Origin: SHZI01 sp963698405
GTDB taxonomy: Bacteria > Pseudomonadota > Gammaproteobacteria > Steroidobacterales > GCA-2729495
Assembly (NCBI GenBank): GCA_963698405.1
Contig: CAVOQT010000004.1
Location: forward strand, 1-64,000
DNA length: 64,000 nt
Direction: 5' to 3'
A program made the position numbers and the translations under genes. The notes below the pieces were generated by a model. It was not told the origin of the DNA. It saw only the letters and a program-made list of their open reading frames with translations, and searched no databases. This document shows positions 9,911-17,747 of the stretch, one piece after another. The stretch's first letter is position 1, and every line of letters begins with the position of its first letter.

Positions 9911-9942
9911 ACCTCGGCAATGCATCGCTAACCTACCGAGGT
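9911..9942. repeat. Inverted repeat in kinase 5' leader
   Basis: ACCTCGG (9911-9917) and CCGAGGT (9936-9942) are perfect 7-base arms with an 18-base loop. In the leftward transcript the 3' arm contains GAGGT, the only Shine-Dalgarno-like sequence before the kinase start at 9903. The hairpin could mask the ribosome-binding site or mark an operator; short arms make chance possible. Confidence 0.3.
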
Positions 9943-10047
9943 TACGTATGTGGCTTGCCTGTGCGGTGATTTCGCCATAAAGCAGCAATCGGTGATGGGC
10001 AACGGTCACACAAGTTGCAGACCAGGTGCTGGTCCGGAAGTGGTTAT

Positions 10048-10938
10048 ATGACGGACATCACGTTGCCCGGCCGCGTGCTGCTGCAGTGGTTGCCGCGCCT
10101 TATACTCCCTGCTCATGAGTTCTCGCGTTTTGTCAGCGTGACGGCTTTCCTGGTCCGGTATCCGCTGCAGGCCTATTTCCTGCTCGCCTATCTGTATACC
10201 TGGGCCATCGAAGTGCCCATGCTGATCGCTACCCGGGGTGCTTCTGATACGCATGCGTTGGCGGGGCTCGAAGCATTGGCGGGCTTTGGTCCTTTCGCGG
10301 CTGCTGTCACTGTACTGGCCACCACCCGCGGCCGCGCCGGCGTGATGCAATTGCTGGCCAGCCTGTGTCGCTGGCGGGTGCCGGCTGGCTGGTTCCTGTT
10401 TGCGCTCGTTTCGCCTTTTGCGGTGTTGATCGCTGCACTACTGATGACGGGCGAGGTAGAGCAATTGCTGTCCGGCGTCCTGCTGCGTGAAGTCGCCGCA
10501 GGCGGCAGACTGCTGGAACTGATTCTGCTCGGTGGCATTCTGCGCGGGATCGGCGAAGAGCCGGGTTGGCGTGGCGTTGCATTGGCTGACTTGCGTGACC
10601 GTCGTGGTCCGCTGTCGGCGACGCTGGTGCTGTTTCCGTTCTGGCTGTTCTGGCATCTGCCTGCATTTCTGATCCGGCCTGAGTTCAGCTGGAGTATGTG
10701 GCTGGGCTTCTCTGCCGGAATACTGTCGGCCGCGATCTGGTGCACCTTCCTCTACGACGCCACGCGCAGCGTGCTGATGGTCGCGATCTGGCATGCGCTG
10801 ATCAATATCTGCCGGGGGCTGGCGCTGGCTGCGTCGACAGCCGGTTTTCTGGCCTTCGGGCAGATCGTCCTGCTGGGTGCGGTAGCGATTGTCGCGTACT
10901 GGCTGCTGAGGCCCCCCGGGGTATATCGCGCCAGTTAG
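10048..10938 (+). CDS. CPBP-family intramembrane metalloprotease
   Basis: Polytopic membrane protein of 296 residues of the CAAX-protease/bacteriocin-processing (CPBP, Abi) family. The three family motifs are present in order: EEPGWRG, with the two glutamates that form the active site, FWHLPAF and WHALINI, each with a conserved histidine. ATG 10048 is chosen because GGAAG lies seven bases upstream; an upstream TTG at 10015 lacks such support. The gene stands alone between a leftward kinase and a rightward flavin reductase. Substrates of bacterial members are mostly unknown. Confidence 0.85.
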   Translation: MTDITLPGRVLLQWLPRLILPAHEFSRFVSVTAFLVRYPLQAYFLLAYLYTWAIEVPMLIATRGASDTHALAGLEALAGFGPFAAAVTVLATTRGRAGVMQLLASLCRWRVPAGWFLFALVSPFAVLIAALLMTGEVEQLLSGVLLREVAAGGRLLELILLGGILRGIGEEPGWRGVALADLRDRRGPLSATLVLFPFWLFWHLPAFLIRPEFSWSMWLGFSAGILSAAIWCTFLYDATRSVLMVAIWHALINICRGLALAASTAGFLAFGQIVLLGAVAIVAYWLLRPPGVYRAS

Positions 10939-11073
10939 AGCAGGCCTGGCGTGCCATTCCCGCGTTTGCTGTGTGGTCAGCCGTGTGCCGGTCAGGGTCG
11001 ATCAGCGACCGGGGTTCCTATACTGTTGGCCAGCATCCGCACAGCTGGTTTGCGGTAGTTAGAGAGTGCCCTG

Positions 11074-11973
11074 ATGAATGCTGTAGCAACACAAACGACT
11101 GTGGACGATCCGCTGGTTCCGGTTTCGATCCGGGACAACTTCTACCAGTCGTCGGCCTTCTTCCCGATGCCGTTTGCGCTGATCACCACGAAGAATGAGG
11201 CTGGCATCACGAGCATCGGGCCGTACTCCTTGCTGTTCCCGCTGGGCATCAGCGAGGAGCATTCGATGTTGCTGGTCAGTCGCGCCAGTTCCAATACTGC
11301 CACCAACCTGCGGCGCACGGGAAAATGCGCGCTGCACTGGATCGAGTTCGATCGGCCCTTGCTGCAGACGGTGGTGGATCTCGGTTACCCGGGCGTGCCC
11401 CCTGAAGAGAAGATGCGCGATGTGCCCTTCGAATTGATGCAGACGCCGACACCGGAGTTCCGGGATGATCCTGACTTCCCGCTGCTGATCAAAGGCGCAT
11501 TCCAGATCTTTGAATGCGAGCTTGATGGCCGTTTTGAATATCAGCCGGTACGTTTTGCTGCGCGTGAACTGGTGGAAGACTATCTGGCGCTCAAGGTGAA
11601 GAACATCCTGATGCCGGAAAGCTTCAAGCAGAAGCTGATCGAGCGACAAGTATTTCCGGATATGCCGATTTCCTATGGTTTTCGTGGCGGCAAGGAATTC
11701 TGGTTTGTCCGTCACGGCGAACCTTTCCATGTGCCGGTCCCCAGGAACAAGGGCATGGGCCTGCCCGGGATCTACCAGATGGCGAACACCCTCGACAGCG
11801 AAGTGGCGTTCACCGAGGACGCTTGTCAGATCCTGACCGCGGTGCCGGCGCCGTTCGTGGAAGCGGCACTCAAGGTATTTGTCGACATGGCAAAGCAGGG
11901 CAAGGTGCCGAAGGTTGATGCGAACTTCATCAATTCAACCCGCACGCGTTGGGGTAACCGGCGGGATATTTAA
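11074..11973 (+). CDS. Flavin reductase-like FMN-binding protein
   Basis: Protein of 299 residues. Residues 25-190 fit the flavin reductase-like FMN-binding split-barrel fold, with the family opening FFPMPFALITTKNEAG and GPYSLLFPLGI. Small flavin reductases of this kind supply reduced flavin to two-component monooxygenases, but this one is longer than the usual 160-200 residues because of a C-terminal extension (about 200-299) that I do not recognise. No monooxygenase lies beside it. Its stop overlaps the convergent AraC regulator by four bases. Confidence 0.75.
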   Translation: MNAVATQTTVDDPLVPVSIRDNFYQSSAFFPMPFALITTKNEAGITSIGPYSLLFPLGISEEHSMLLVSRASSNTATNLRRTGKCALHWIEFDRPLLQTVVDLGYPGVPPEEKMRDVPFELMQTPTPEFRDDPDFPLLIKGAFQIFECELDGRFEYQPVRFAARELVEDYLALKVKNILMPESFKQKLIERQVFPDMPISYGFRGGKEFWFVRHGEPFHVPVPRNKGMGLPGIYQMANTLDSEVAFTEDACQILTAVPAPFVEAALKVFVDMAKQGKVPKVDANFINSTRTRWGNRRDI

Positions 11974-13010
11974 CCGGATGCGGGCAATGCCCGGCGTCTG
12001 GTCTCCGAGGGCGTTTCGCCAAAACGTGCGCGATAGCACTTGGCGAACTTCCCGAGGTGATTGAAGCCGCAGGCCAGGGCGATGTCTGTCACGCTGCGCC
12101 CGCCGCTCGTGCTTGCAACCAGTCCCTGGTGCGCGAGTTCCAGCCGATAGTCGCGCAGATATTCCATCGGCGTGGTGTGCCTGAAGCGCCGGAACCCGAC
12201 CTGCAGCGTTCTTTCGCTGACGCCCGCAATCGCGGCCAGGTCATGCAGTGTGATCGGCTGGTCGGCGTTATTCCTGATGTATTGCTCGACGCTGCGAACA
12301 TGGACCGGTGCCGGCCCCGTACGCTCGGCATCCAGCGCTTCGCTGTAGTTATGCGGTAATTCCATCATCACCAGGCTGATCAGCGTTCGTTCCAGTTGCC
12401 GGCAAACGGTAGGGCTGCTGACGATGCCGGTTGTACGTTGCTCGAACTCCGTGCACAGGAAGCCCAGGAAGCGTCGCAGGCCGGATGCGTTACCACTGCC
12501 TGGGTCCGATGGCTGTTCGAAGCGCACCGGCACTGTGGCGCGCTGTCCGGTGGTTTCCTCCAGCCATGCATGCAGCAGTGCTACGGGGATGCGCAGCGTC
12601 AGGTTTACCTCGCCTGCCACAAAACGCATGGTGGCCGGTCCGGTCGGGTTCATGGCCCGGATGATCTGCGGACTCAACGGTCCGCTGAATCCGTCCTGGC
12701 TGAGCGTGCCGGCGCCATGCAGCAGCACGAGGAACAGGTAGGAGTCATCCGGATGCGCTTCGATCTTTACCGCAGCGCCATAGTGCAGCGCGTGGATGGA
12801 GATCTGCCCGATGCTGGCGCTGCAATGGCGGAAGGCAACCAGCGGCCGCCGCTCGGTGGGAATTACCGAATGTGGCCACAGAAACCTCGACAGGTGATCA
12901 CGGGCGGCGAGCAGGTCGGCGGTTTCGAGTACCAGCTGGCCGGGCAATGGCATGACGGCTGGGAGCAACAGCTGTGCACCACTTGCCGGGGAAGATGTCG
13001 GGATATCCAT
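11970..13010 (-). CDS. AraC-family regulator with AraC-binding-like N-domain
   Basis: Transcription factor of about 346 residues. The N-terminal 200 residues resemble the AraC-binding-like domain of XylS/FeaR-type activators, and the C-terminal 100 residues form the double helix-turn-helix (LHDLAAIAGVSERTLQVGFRR followed by VTDIALACGFNHLGKFAKCYR). The start at 13010 (MDIPTSSP) is preferred over an upstream ATG at 13082. It is divergent from the glutaryl-CoA dehydrogenase-like gene across 150 bases, which makes that gene its most likely target. The ligand is unknown. Confidence 0.88.
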   Translation of the reverse strand: MDIPTSSPASGAQLLLPAVMPLPGQLVLETADLLAARDHLSRFLWPHSVIPTERRPLVAFRHCSASIGQISIHALHYGAAVKIEAHPDDSYLFLVLLHGAGTLSQDGFSGPLSPQIIRAMNPTGPATMRFVAGEVNLTLRIPVALLHAWLEETTGQRATVPVRFEQPSDPGSGNASGLRRFLGFLCTEFEQRTTGIVSSPTVCRQLERTLISLVMMELPHNYSEALDAERTGPAPVHVRSVEQYIRNNADQPITLHDLAAIAGVSERTLQVGFRRFRHTTPMEYLRDYRLELAHQGLVASTSGGRSVTDIALACGFNHLGKFAKCYRARFGETPSETRRRALPASG

Positions 13011-13166
13011 GCGAGCCTCAATGCAGCGGGGCTGACCGGCAGATACTAGCGCGGAGTGGCACGCCCCGGCCGCTTCGGCCAATGCAGCGGCGCAAACCGC
13101 ATAACGGGCAGCTCCCCTGCTTTGCTAGAAATGATATTTTCGCTGCAGCAAGCAGGACATATGATC

Positions 13167-14390
13167 ATGGTCAAGTCGCCAAGCCAGCCAGATGCGGTTC
13201 CCGGGCGCAGTTCACAGGCCAGCACGGGCCGGGTGCTCGACCCGCTCGATCTCTTTGATGTCCGCTCGGAGCTCAGCGAAGAAGAAGCGCTGGTGCAGGA
13301 CACCGTGGCCCGTTTTGTTGATGACCGCGTGCTACCGGTCATTCGTGAGTGCTTTGAGCAGCACCGCTTCCCGCAGGAGCTGATTCCGGAGATTGCTGCA
13401 CTCGGCCTGTTTGGCAGCAGTATCGACGGCTACGACTGTGCCGGTCTGAACAGTGTCGCCTACGGGCTGATCTGTCAGGAGCTCGAGCGTGGTGACAGCG
13501 GACTGCGCAGCTTTGTCTCGGTGCAGAGCAGTCTGGTGATGTACCCGATTCATGCCTTCGGGTCGGATGCGCAAAAGGATCGCTGGTTGCCGGCGATGGC
13601 GCGCGGTGAGGCCATCGGCTGTTTCGGTCTTACCGAAGCTCACGGTGGTTCTGACCCGGCCGGCATGAAGACACACGCCCGGCGTCAGGGCGGTGACTGG
13701 GTGCTGAACGGTTCCAAGATGTGGATCACCAATGGCACCATCGCCGATGTTGCAGTGGTGTGGGCGAATACCGATGAAGGCATCAAGGGCTTTCTGGTCG
13801 AGCGGGATATGCCAGGCTTTGCCGCACCGGAGATCGAGAACAAGATGTCACTCAGGGCTTCGGTGACCTCGGCATTGTTCTTCGACAATGTGCGCGTTCC
13901 AGAGGCCAGTCTGCTGCCCGGCGTGACCGGTCTGCGTGGTCCGTTGAGCTGCCTTACGCAGGCGCGTTATGGCATCAGCTGGGGCCCGATCGGCAGCGCT
14001 CAGGCCTGCCTCAGGGAGCTGCTGGCGTACACCGAGAGCCGGCATCTGTTTGGCAGCCCGCTGTCCCACAAGCAATTGATCCAGGTGCGCCTTGCCGACA
14101 TGGCGCGGCGCATCACTACAGCCCAGTTGCTGGCCTTGCGTCTGGGGCGGCTCAAGGACGCAGGGCGTCTGCACCCTACCCAGGTGTCGCTGGCCAAGTG
14201 GAACAATGTGCGGATGGCGCTGGATATCGCCCGGGATTGTCGCGATATGCTGGGCGGCGGCGGAATCAGCGCCGAGTATGTGCCAGTGCGTCATATGCTC
14301 AACCTGGAGAGCGTGATCACCTATGAAGGCACGGAGTCGGTGCACCAACTGGTGGTAGGCAAAGAACTTACCGGCGTCAGCGCCTTTTAA
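13167..14390 (+). CDS. gcdH: Acyl-CoA dehydrogenase, glutaryl-CoA dehydrogenase-like
   Basis: Flavoenzyme of about 407 residues of the acyl-CoA dehydrogenase superfamily, closest in pattern to glutaryl-CoA dehydrogenase, which oxidatively decarboxylates glutaryl-CoA to crotonyl-CoA in lysine/tryptophan and aromatic degradation. Motifs include ERGDSGLRSFVSVQSSL, the FAD-binding CFGLTEAHGGSDP and WITNG, and the C-terminal YEGTESVHQLVVG whose glutamate is the catalytic base position. ATG 13167 has AGGA nine bases upstream; ATG 13161 is in frame but too close to that site. It lies between two AraC regulators. Glutaryl specificity is inferred from overall resemblance and not proven here. Confidence 0.82.
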   Translation: MVKSPSQPDAVPGRSSQASTGRVLDPLDLFDVRSELSEEEALVQDTVARFVDDRVLPVIRECFEQHRFPQELIPEIAALGLFGSSIDGYDCAGLNSVAYGLICQELERGDSGLRSFVSVQSSLVMYPIHAFGSDAQKDRWLPAMARGEAIGCFGLTEAHGGSDPAGMKTHARRQGGDWVLNGSKMWITNGTIADVAVVWANTDEGIKGFLVERDMPGFAAPEIENKMSLRASVTSALFFDNVRVPEASLLPGVTGLRGPLSCLTQARYGISWGPIGSAQACLRELLAYTESRHLFGSPLSHKQLIQVRLADMARRITTAQLLALRLGRLKDAGRLHPTQVSLAKWNNVRMALDIARDCRDMLGGGGISAEYVPVRHMLNLESVITYEGTESVHQLVVGKELTGVSAF

Positions 14391-14452
14391 GCAGGCTTGT
14401 GTTTCCGTCGACCGGGCTCGACTATTGGCATAGTCACCCGGGAGGCGCCGCC

Positions 14453-15496
14453 GTGGAGCTGCAGGAGACCAGAGATCCGCACATCATTGCCGGCTGGGCA
14501 GTTGCTGTTGCTCAGGCTCTGGATGCGCGCGGTCTCGACAGCCGGGCGATCTTCAATACCGCCGGCATTGATCTGACTGCAGCCCGGGTTCCCACCACGC
14601 GCTTTCCTGCTGCCGCCATGACCCGCGTCTACGAGCTGGCAGATGCAGCGACTGACGATCCCTCGTTTGGCCTGTCCATTGCCGAGTTCGTGCACGCCAC
14701 CTCGCTGCATGCGCTGGGCTTCTCGTTGCTGGCGAGCAGTACGCTCGAATCGTTCTGCCGGCGGGTGGTGCGCTATTTCCGGCTGGTCAGTACCAATGCT
14801 GACTGCCAGATGGAACGTACGGCAACGGAGTACCGGCTGGTGATGGCACCGACCATCGACCGGCAACAGTACTATCCGCAGGACGCCTGGATGGCTACGG
14901 CGGTGCGCTTCATACGTGAAATCTATCGCCCGGATTTTGTCCCCTTATCCGTATGTCTGAGTCGCCCACGGCCGCGCGAGAAGGCGCAGCGCTTTGAGCA
15001 GTTCTTTGGTACGACGGTCGTCTATGGCTGTCCTACCAACAGCCTGATCATCGATCTGCGCGACATGAACGTGGAACTGCCGGCCGCCAATGCCGAACTC
15101 GCTCGACAGAACGATGCCGTGGTGATGGCCCTGCTGGCGCGGATGGACCGCGATGACATCATCGCGCGGGTGCGCGCCCTGTTCATTGAACTGCTGCCTT
15201 CGGGGGAGTGCAGTAAAGAGAAGGTCGCGGCGCGGCTGAACATGAGTGACCGGTCCCTGCAGAGCAAGCTGGCGACCCGCAACACCAGCTACCGGAACCT
15301 GCTCAATGAGACTCGACAGGAGCTGGCACAGCTTTATATCCGCCAGGGACTGCATTCGGTCAGCGAGGTGACCTACCTGCTGGGTTTTGCCGATGTCAGC
15401 AGCTTTTCCCGGGCATTTCGCAGCTGGGAAGGACTGTCGCCGAGCGAATACCGGGACCAATCCCTGGGCCGGCGTGCGGTTTTGCCGGTCGAGTAG
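14453..15496 (+). CDS. AraC-family regulator (OruR/ArgR type)
   Basis: A 347-residue regulator with the arabinose-binding-type N-terminal domain seen in OruR-like AraC proteins (about residues 15-195) and a C-terminal HTH_18 domain (VAARLNMSDRSLQSKLATRN, then VSEVTYLLGFADVSSFSRAFR). The start is GTG 14453, which has GGGAGG seven bases upstream; an earlier in-frame GTG at 14399 has no such site. It follows gcdH on the same strand and could control it or a distant operon. Confidence 0.88.
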   Translation: MELQETRDPHIIAGWAVAVAQALDARGLDSRAIFNTAGIDLTAARVPTTRFPAAAMTRVYELADAATDDPSFGLSIAEFVHATSLHALGFSLLASSTLESFCRRVVRYFRLVSTNADCQMERTATEYRLVMAPTIDRQQYYPQDAWMATAVRFIREIYRPDFVPLSVCLSRPRPREKAQRFEQFFGTTVVYGCPTNSLIIDLRDMNVELPAANAELARQNDAVVMALLARMDRDDIIARVRALFIELLPSGECSKEKVAARLNMSDRSLQSKLATRNTSYRNLLNETRQELAQLYIRQGLHSVSEVTYLLGFADVSSFSRAFRSWEGLSPSEYRDQSLGRRAVLPVE

Positions 15497-15570
15497 CCCG
15501 CCAGCCGGGGCTGCCAATGGCCGCCAGACCGGCCTGTACGGCCCCGAATCGGGGTTCATGGCGAGCAGAT

Positions 15571-15599
15571 TTGAAAAAAACCGCCGGCCCGCATACACT
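15571..15599 (+). promoter_or_regulatory. Sigma-70-type promoter for rplM-rpsI
   Basis: TTGAAA at 15571-15576 and TACACT at 15594-15599 are separated by exactly 17 bases. This is the best housekeeping promoter in the gap before rplM and predicts a leader of about 60 bases ahead of the start at 15666. Confidence 0.6.
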
Positions 15600-15665
15600 T
15601 TGCGGCCCTCGCCGAGGCCGTCCGGTTTGCCGGATCCAGCCGAGGCATTTAAATACAGGTGTCGA

Positions 15666-16094
15666 ATGGGCACGTTTTCTGCCAAATCTCATGAGGTGCG
15701 GCGCGGCTGGTATGTGGTGGATGCCACAGGTCAGACGCTCGGTCGCCTTGCGTCCGCGGTTGCTCACAGGCTGCGCGGCAAGCACAAGCCCGAATTTACG
15801 CCGCATGTCGATACGGGCGACTACATCGTTATCATCAATGCGGCCAACATCAAGGTCACTGGCAACAAGCTGAAAGACAAGCTGTATCGCCACCACACCG
15901 GCTATGTCGGCAACATGAAGACCATCGCTCTCGGCAAGATGATGCAGGAGCACCCGGAACGTGCCATTACCAAGGCCGTGAAGGGGATGCTGCCCAAGAA
16001 CAGCCTCGGTGCGACGATGCTCAAGAAGCTGCGCGTATTCCCCGGTTCCGAGCATGAGCACGCAGCTCAGCAGCCTGAAGTCCTCAAGCTGTAA
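15666..16094 (+). CDS. rplM: 50S ribosomal protein L13
   Basis: Protein of 142 residues, identical in length to Escherichia coli L13. Recognisable stretches are SAKSHEVRRGWYVVDA, GQTLGRLAS, RGKHKPEFTPHVDTGDYIVI and the C-terminal LPKNSLGATMLKKLRVFPGSEHEH. L13 is an early assembly protein of the large ribosomal subunit. It forms the standard rplM-rpsI operon with the following gene. The ATG at 15666 gives the family N-terminus; an upstream extension of the reading frame is not part of the protein. Confidence 0.98.
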   Translation: MGTFSAKSHEVRRGWYVVDATGQTLGRLASAVAHRLRGKHKPEFTPHVDTGDYIVIINAANIKVTGNKLKDKLYRHHTGYVGNMKTIALGKMMQEHPERAITKAVKGMLPKNSLGATMLKKLRVFPGSEHEHAAQQPEVLKL

Positions 16095-16129
16095 TTTCCA
16101 ATAACCAGACCCAGCAGGCACCACTACAG

Positions 16130-16528
16130 ATGGCTACTCAGTCCACCCAGTTTTATGGCACCGGCCGCCGCAAGGCATCCACCGCACGGGTATTCATTCG
16201 TCGTGGCAATGGTGATATCACCATCAACTCCAAGCCGATCGATGTGTTTTTCGGCCGCAAGACCGCCCGCATGATCGTCCGGCAGCCGCTGGAGTTGACC
16301 CAGCTCGAAGGCCAGTTTGACGTCAATGTGAATGTTGCTGGTGGTGGCACTACCGGCCAGGCTGGCGCAATCCGCCACGGTCTGACCCGCGCGCTGATGG
16401 CTTACGACGAAAGCCTGCGCCCCCAGTTGCGCAAGGCTGGCTATGTCACCCGGGATGCCCGCGAAGTTGAGCGCAAGAAGGTCGGTCTGCGCAAAGCCCG
16501 TCGTGCAACCCAGTTCTCGAAGCGCTAA
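16130..16528 (+). CDS. rpsI: 30S ribosomal protein S9
   Basis: Protein of 132 residues with the S9 signatures YGTGRRKASTARVFI, GGGTTGQAGAIRHGLTRAL and the invariant basic tail ending QFSKR, which reaches into the ribosomal P site. It lies 35 bases after rplM in the usual two-gene operon. A tRNA-Gln gene follows immediately. Confidence 0.98.
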   Translation: MATQSTQFYGTGRRKASTARVFIRRGNGDITINSKPIDVFFGRKTARMIVRQPLELTQLEGQFDVNVNVAGGGTTGQAGAIRHGLTRALMAYDESLRPQLRKAGYVTRDAREVERKKVGLRKARRATQFSKR

Positions 16529-16541
16529 TTTTCGACCGGTC

Positions 16542-16547
16542 TATAAT
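16542..16547 (+). promoter_or_regulatory. -10 element for tRNA-Gln
   Basis: A perfect TATAAT lies 13 bases before the mature tRNA start, followed by a GC-rich discriminator as is common for stable RNA genes. No good -35 hexamer is visible at the right distance, so expression may also come from read-through of rpsI. Confidence 0.45.
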
Positions 16548-16560
16548 GCGTCCCACCCAC

Positions 16561-16634
16561 TGGGGGATCGTCCAGCGGTAGGACATCGGACTCTGACTCC
16601 GAGAACCTAGGTTCGAATCCTAGTCCCCCAGCCA
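16561..16634 (+). tRNA. tRNA-Gln (anticodon CUG)
   Basis: The 74-base gene folds as a full cloverleaf: acceptor stem TGGGGGA pairs with TCCCCCA, anticodon stem TCGGA/TCCGA encloses the loop CTCTGAC with anticodon CTG, and the T arm contains GGTTCGAATCC. The discriminator is G, as in bacterial tRNA-Gln, and the 3' CCA is encoded. Confidence 0.97.
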
Positions 16635-16641
16635 GATATGA

Positions 16642-16673
16642 AACGGCCCGCATACAGCGGGCCGTTTTTTTTT
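16642..16673 (+). terminator. Intrinsic terminator after tRNA-Gln
   Basis: A ten-base-pair perfect stem, AACGGCCCGC and GCGGGCCGTT, with a five-base loop is followed by a run of T residues to 16673. It ends the rplM-rpsI-tRNA transcription unit and may also help terminate convergent rpiA transcription, though the opposite strand has only a short T run. Confidence 0.92.
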
Positions 16674-16693
16674 GCGCCAGGCAAACCGCTGGT

Positions 16694-17356
16694 TCAGCGG
16701 CGGTCCATGCGCTTTATGCCATTGTCGTCAGCCAGCAGGATTACATCGGCCGGCCGGTTGGCAAACAAGCCGACGGTTACGACGCCGGCCACCTGGTTGA
16801 AGCGGCTTTCAAATTCGACCGGGTTGCTGATCTGCAGGTTGCGTATATCGAGGATGTGATTGCCGTTGTCGGTGACAAAGTTCTCCCGCCAGACTGGCTG
16901 GCCGCGCACCTTGAGAAACTGCCGGGCGACATATGCCCGGGCCATCGGAATCACTTCCACGGGTAACGGAAACTGGCCGAGGGTGGCAACCCACTTCGAC
17001 TGGTCGATGATGCAGACAAATTTGCGCGAAGCGGCCGCCAGGATCTTTTCCCGGGTCAGGGCGCCGCCGCCGCCCTTGATCAGATGGAAGTGCTTGTTGG
17101 CCTCATCTGCGCCATCCACATAGAGGTCCGGATCGCCCACGTCTTCGAGTTCGCTGACGGTCAGCCCCTTCGCGCGCAAGCGTGCTTCGGTAGCCCTGGA
17201 GCTGGCGACGATGCCGGCCAGATCATCGCGATAGGGCAGCAGTGCGTCGATGAAGAAATTTACCGTGGAGCCGGTACCTACGCCGAGTGTCATGCCGGGC
17301 TTGATGAATTCAAGCGCGGCCTGCGCGGCCTGTCGCTTTCTGGCGGCCTGTTCCAT
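16694..17356 (-). CDS. rpiA: Ribose-5-phosphate isomerase A
   Basis: Cytosolic enzyme of 220 residues interconverting ribose 5-phosphate and ribulose 5-phosphate in the non-oxidative pentose phosphate pathway. RpiA motifs are GMTLGVGTGSTVNFFI, DGADEAN, LIKGGGGALTREKILA and KWVATLGQFPLPVEV. The ATG at 17356 has GGAG six bases upstream and gives the usual length (E. coli 219); alternative ATGs at 17362 and 17416 are less suitable. It works with the gnd-zwf-pgl operon found at 46.4-49.6 kb. Confidence 0.97.
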   Translation of the reverse strand: MEQAARKRQAAQAALEFIKPGMTLGVGTGSTVNFFIDALLPYRDDLAGIVASSRATEARLRAKGLTVSELEDVGDPDLYVDGADEANKHFHLIKGGGGALTREKILAAASRKFVCIIDQSKWVATLGQFPLPVEVIPMARAYVARQFLKVRGQPVWRENFVTDNGNHILDIRNLQISNPVEFESRFNQVAGVVTVGLFANRPADVILLADDNGIKRMDRR

Positions 17357-17414
17357 GTGCATCTCCGCAACTGTTGCCGGTCGATTATAGGTATGCAGGC
17401 CGGGCCGCGGATAC

Positions 17415-17442
17415 AAAAAAAAGTGCCCGCCGAAGCGGGCAC
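17415..17442 (-). terminator. Intrinsic terminator of the histone-like gene
   Basis: Read leftward, GTGCCCGC and GCGGGCAC form a perfect eight-base-pair stem closed by a stable TTCG tetraloop and followed by eight T residues. It lies between the histone-like gene and rpiA, so it separates the two transcripts. Confidence 0.92.
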
Positions 17443-17455
17443 CGATTTCGCGCGT

Positions 17456-17501
17456 TATCTCCTTTCGGAGATCGGCCAGAAATCTTTTCAGATTTCTGGC
17501 C
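17456..17501 (-). other. Tandem hairpins in 3' region of histone-like gene
   Basis: Two perfect stem-loops stand between the stop at 17514 and the terminator. On the transcribed strand the first is GGCCAGAAATC/GATTTCTGGCC (11 base pairs, six-base loop, 17474-17501). The second is ATCTCC/GGAGAT closed by a GAAA tetraloop (17456-17471). With the terminator they make a compact three-hairpin RNA of about 90 bases. It could be a stabilising 3' UTR or a processed small RNA. Confidence 0.55.
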
Positions 17502-17513
17502 GGCGTTTAGCAA

Positions 17514-17612
17514 CTAACGCTTTTTCTTTGCGGCCTTTTTCTTGGCCTTCTTCTTGGTCTTAGGTGCAACTTTCTTTGCAACTTTTTTCTTGGAAGCTTT
17601 CTTCGTAGCCAT
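17514..17612 (-). CDS. Lysine/alanine-rich histone H1-like peptide
   Basis: A 32-residue peptide starting MATKKASKKKVAKK and ending in KKKAAKKKR; about 60% of residues are lysine or arginine, with KKA/AKK repeats like the C-terminal tails of eukaryotic H1 and of AlgP-like bacterial proteins. It probably binds nucleic acid non-specifically. The start has GGAG nine bases upstream; the reading frame extends further up but the extension has no lysine-rich character. It is monocistronic, with its own promoter-like sequence and terminator, which supports it as a real gene despite its size. Confidence 0.75.
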   Translation of the reverse strand: MATKKASKKKVAKKVAPKTKKKAKKKAAKKKR

Positions 17613-17648
17613 AGTTTCAGTCTCCGTGTCGAGGTAGACGGGGCTGAG

Positions 17649-17678
17649 TATATACAAGAGTTTGCAGAATTCCAGCAA
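17649..17678 (-). promoter_or_regulatory. Possible promoter of histone-like gene
   Basis: Leftward, TTGCTG (17678-17673) precedes TATATA (17654-17649) by 18 bases; an overlapping TATACT at 17652-17647 is a better -10 but at 20-base spacing. Either predicts a short leader before the start at 17612. Confidence 0.4.
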
Positions 17679-17747
17679 CCGGAGTGATTTGGTTCTCATT
17701 CGGGGCAAGGGGCACTTTGCCGGCATGACACCTGTCGAGACAGAATT

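Noticed and set aside
15541..15566. CCCCGAATCGGGG before rplM as a terminator of the AraC gene
   Set aside because: Only four solid base pairs around a five-base loop and no T run.
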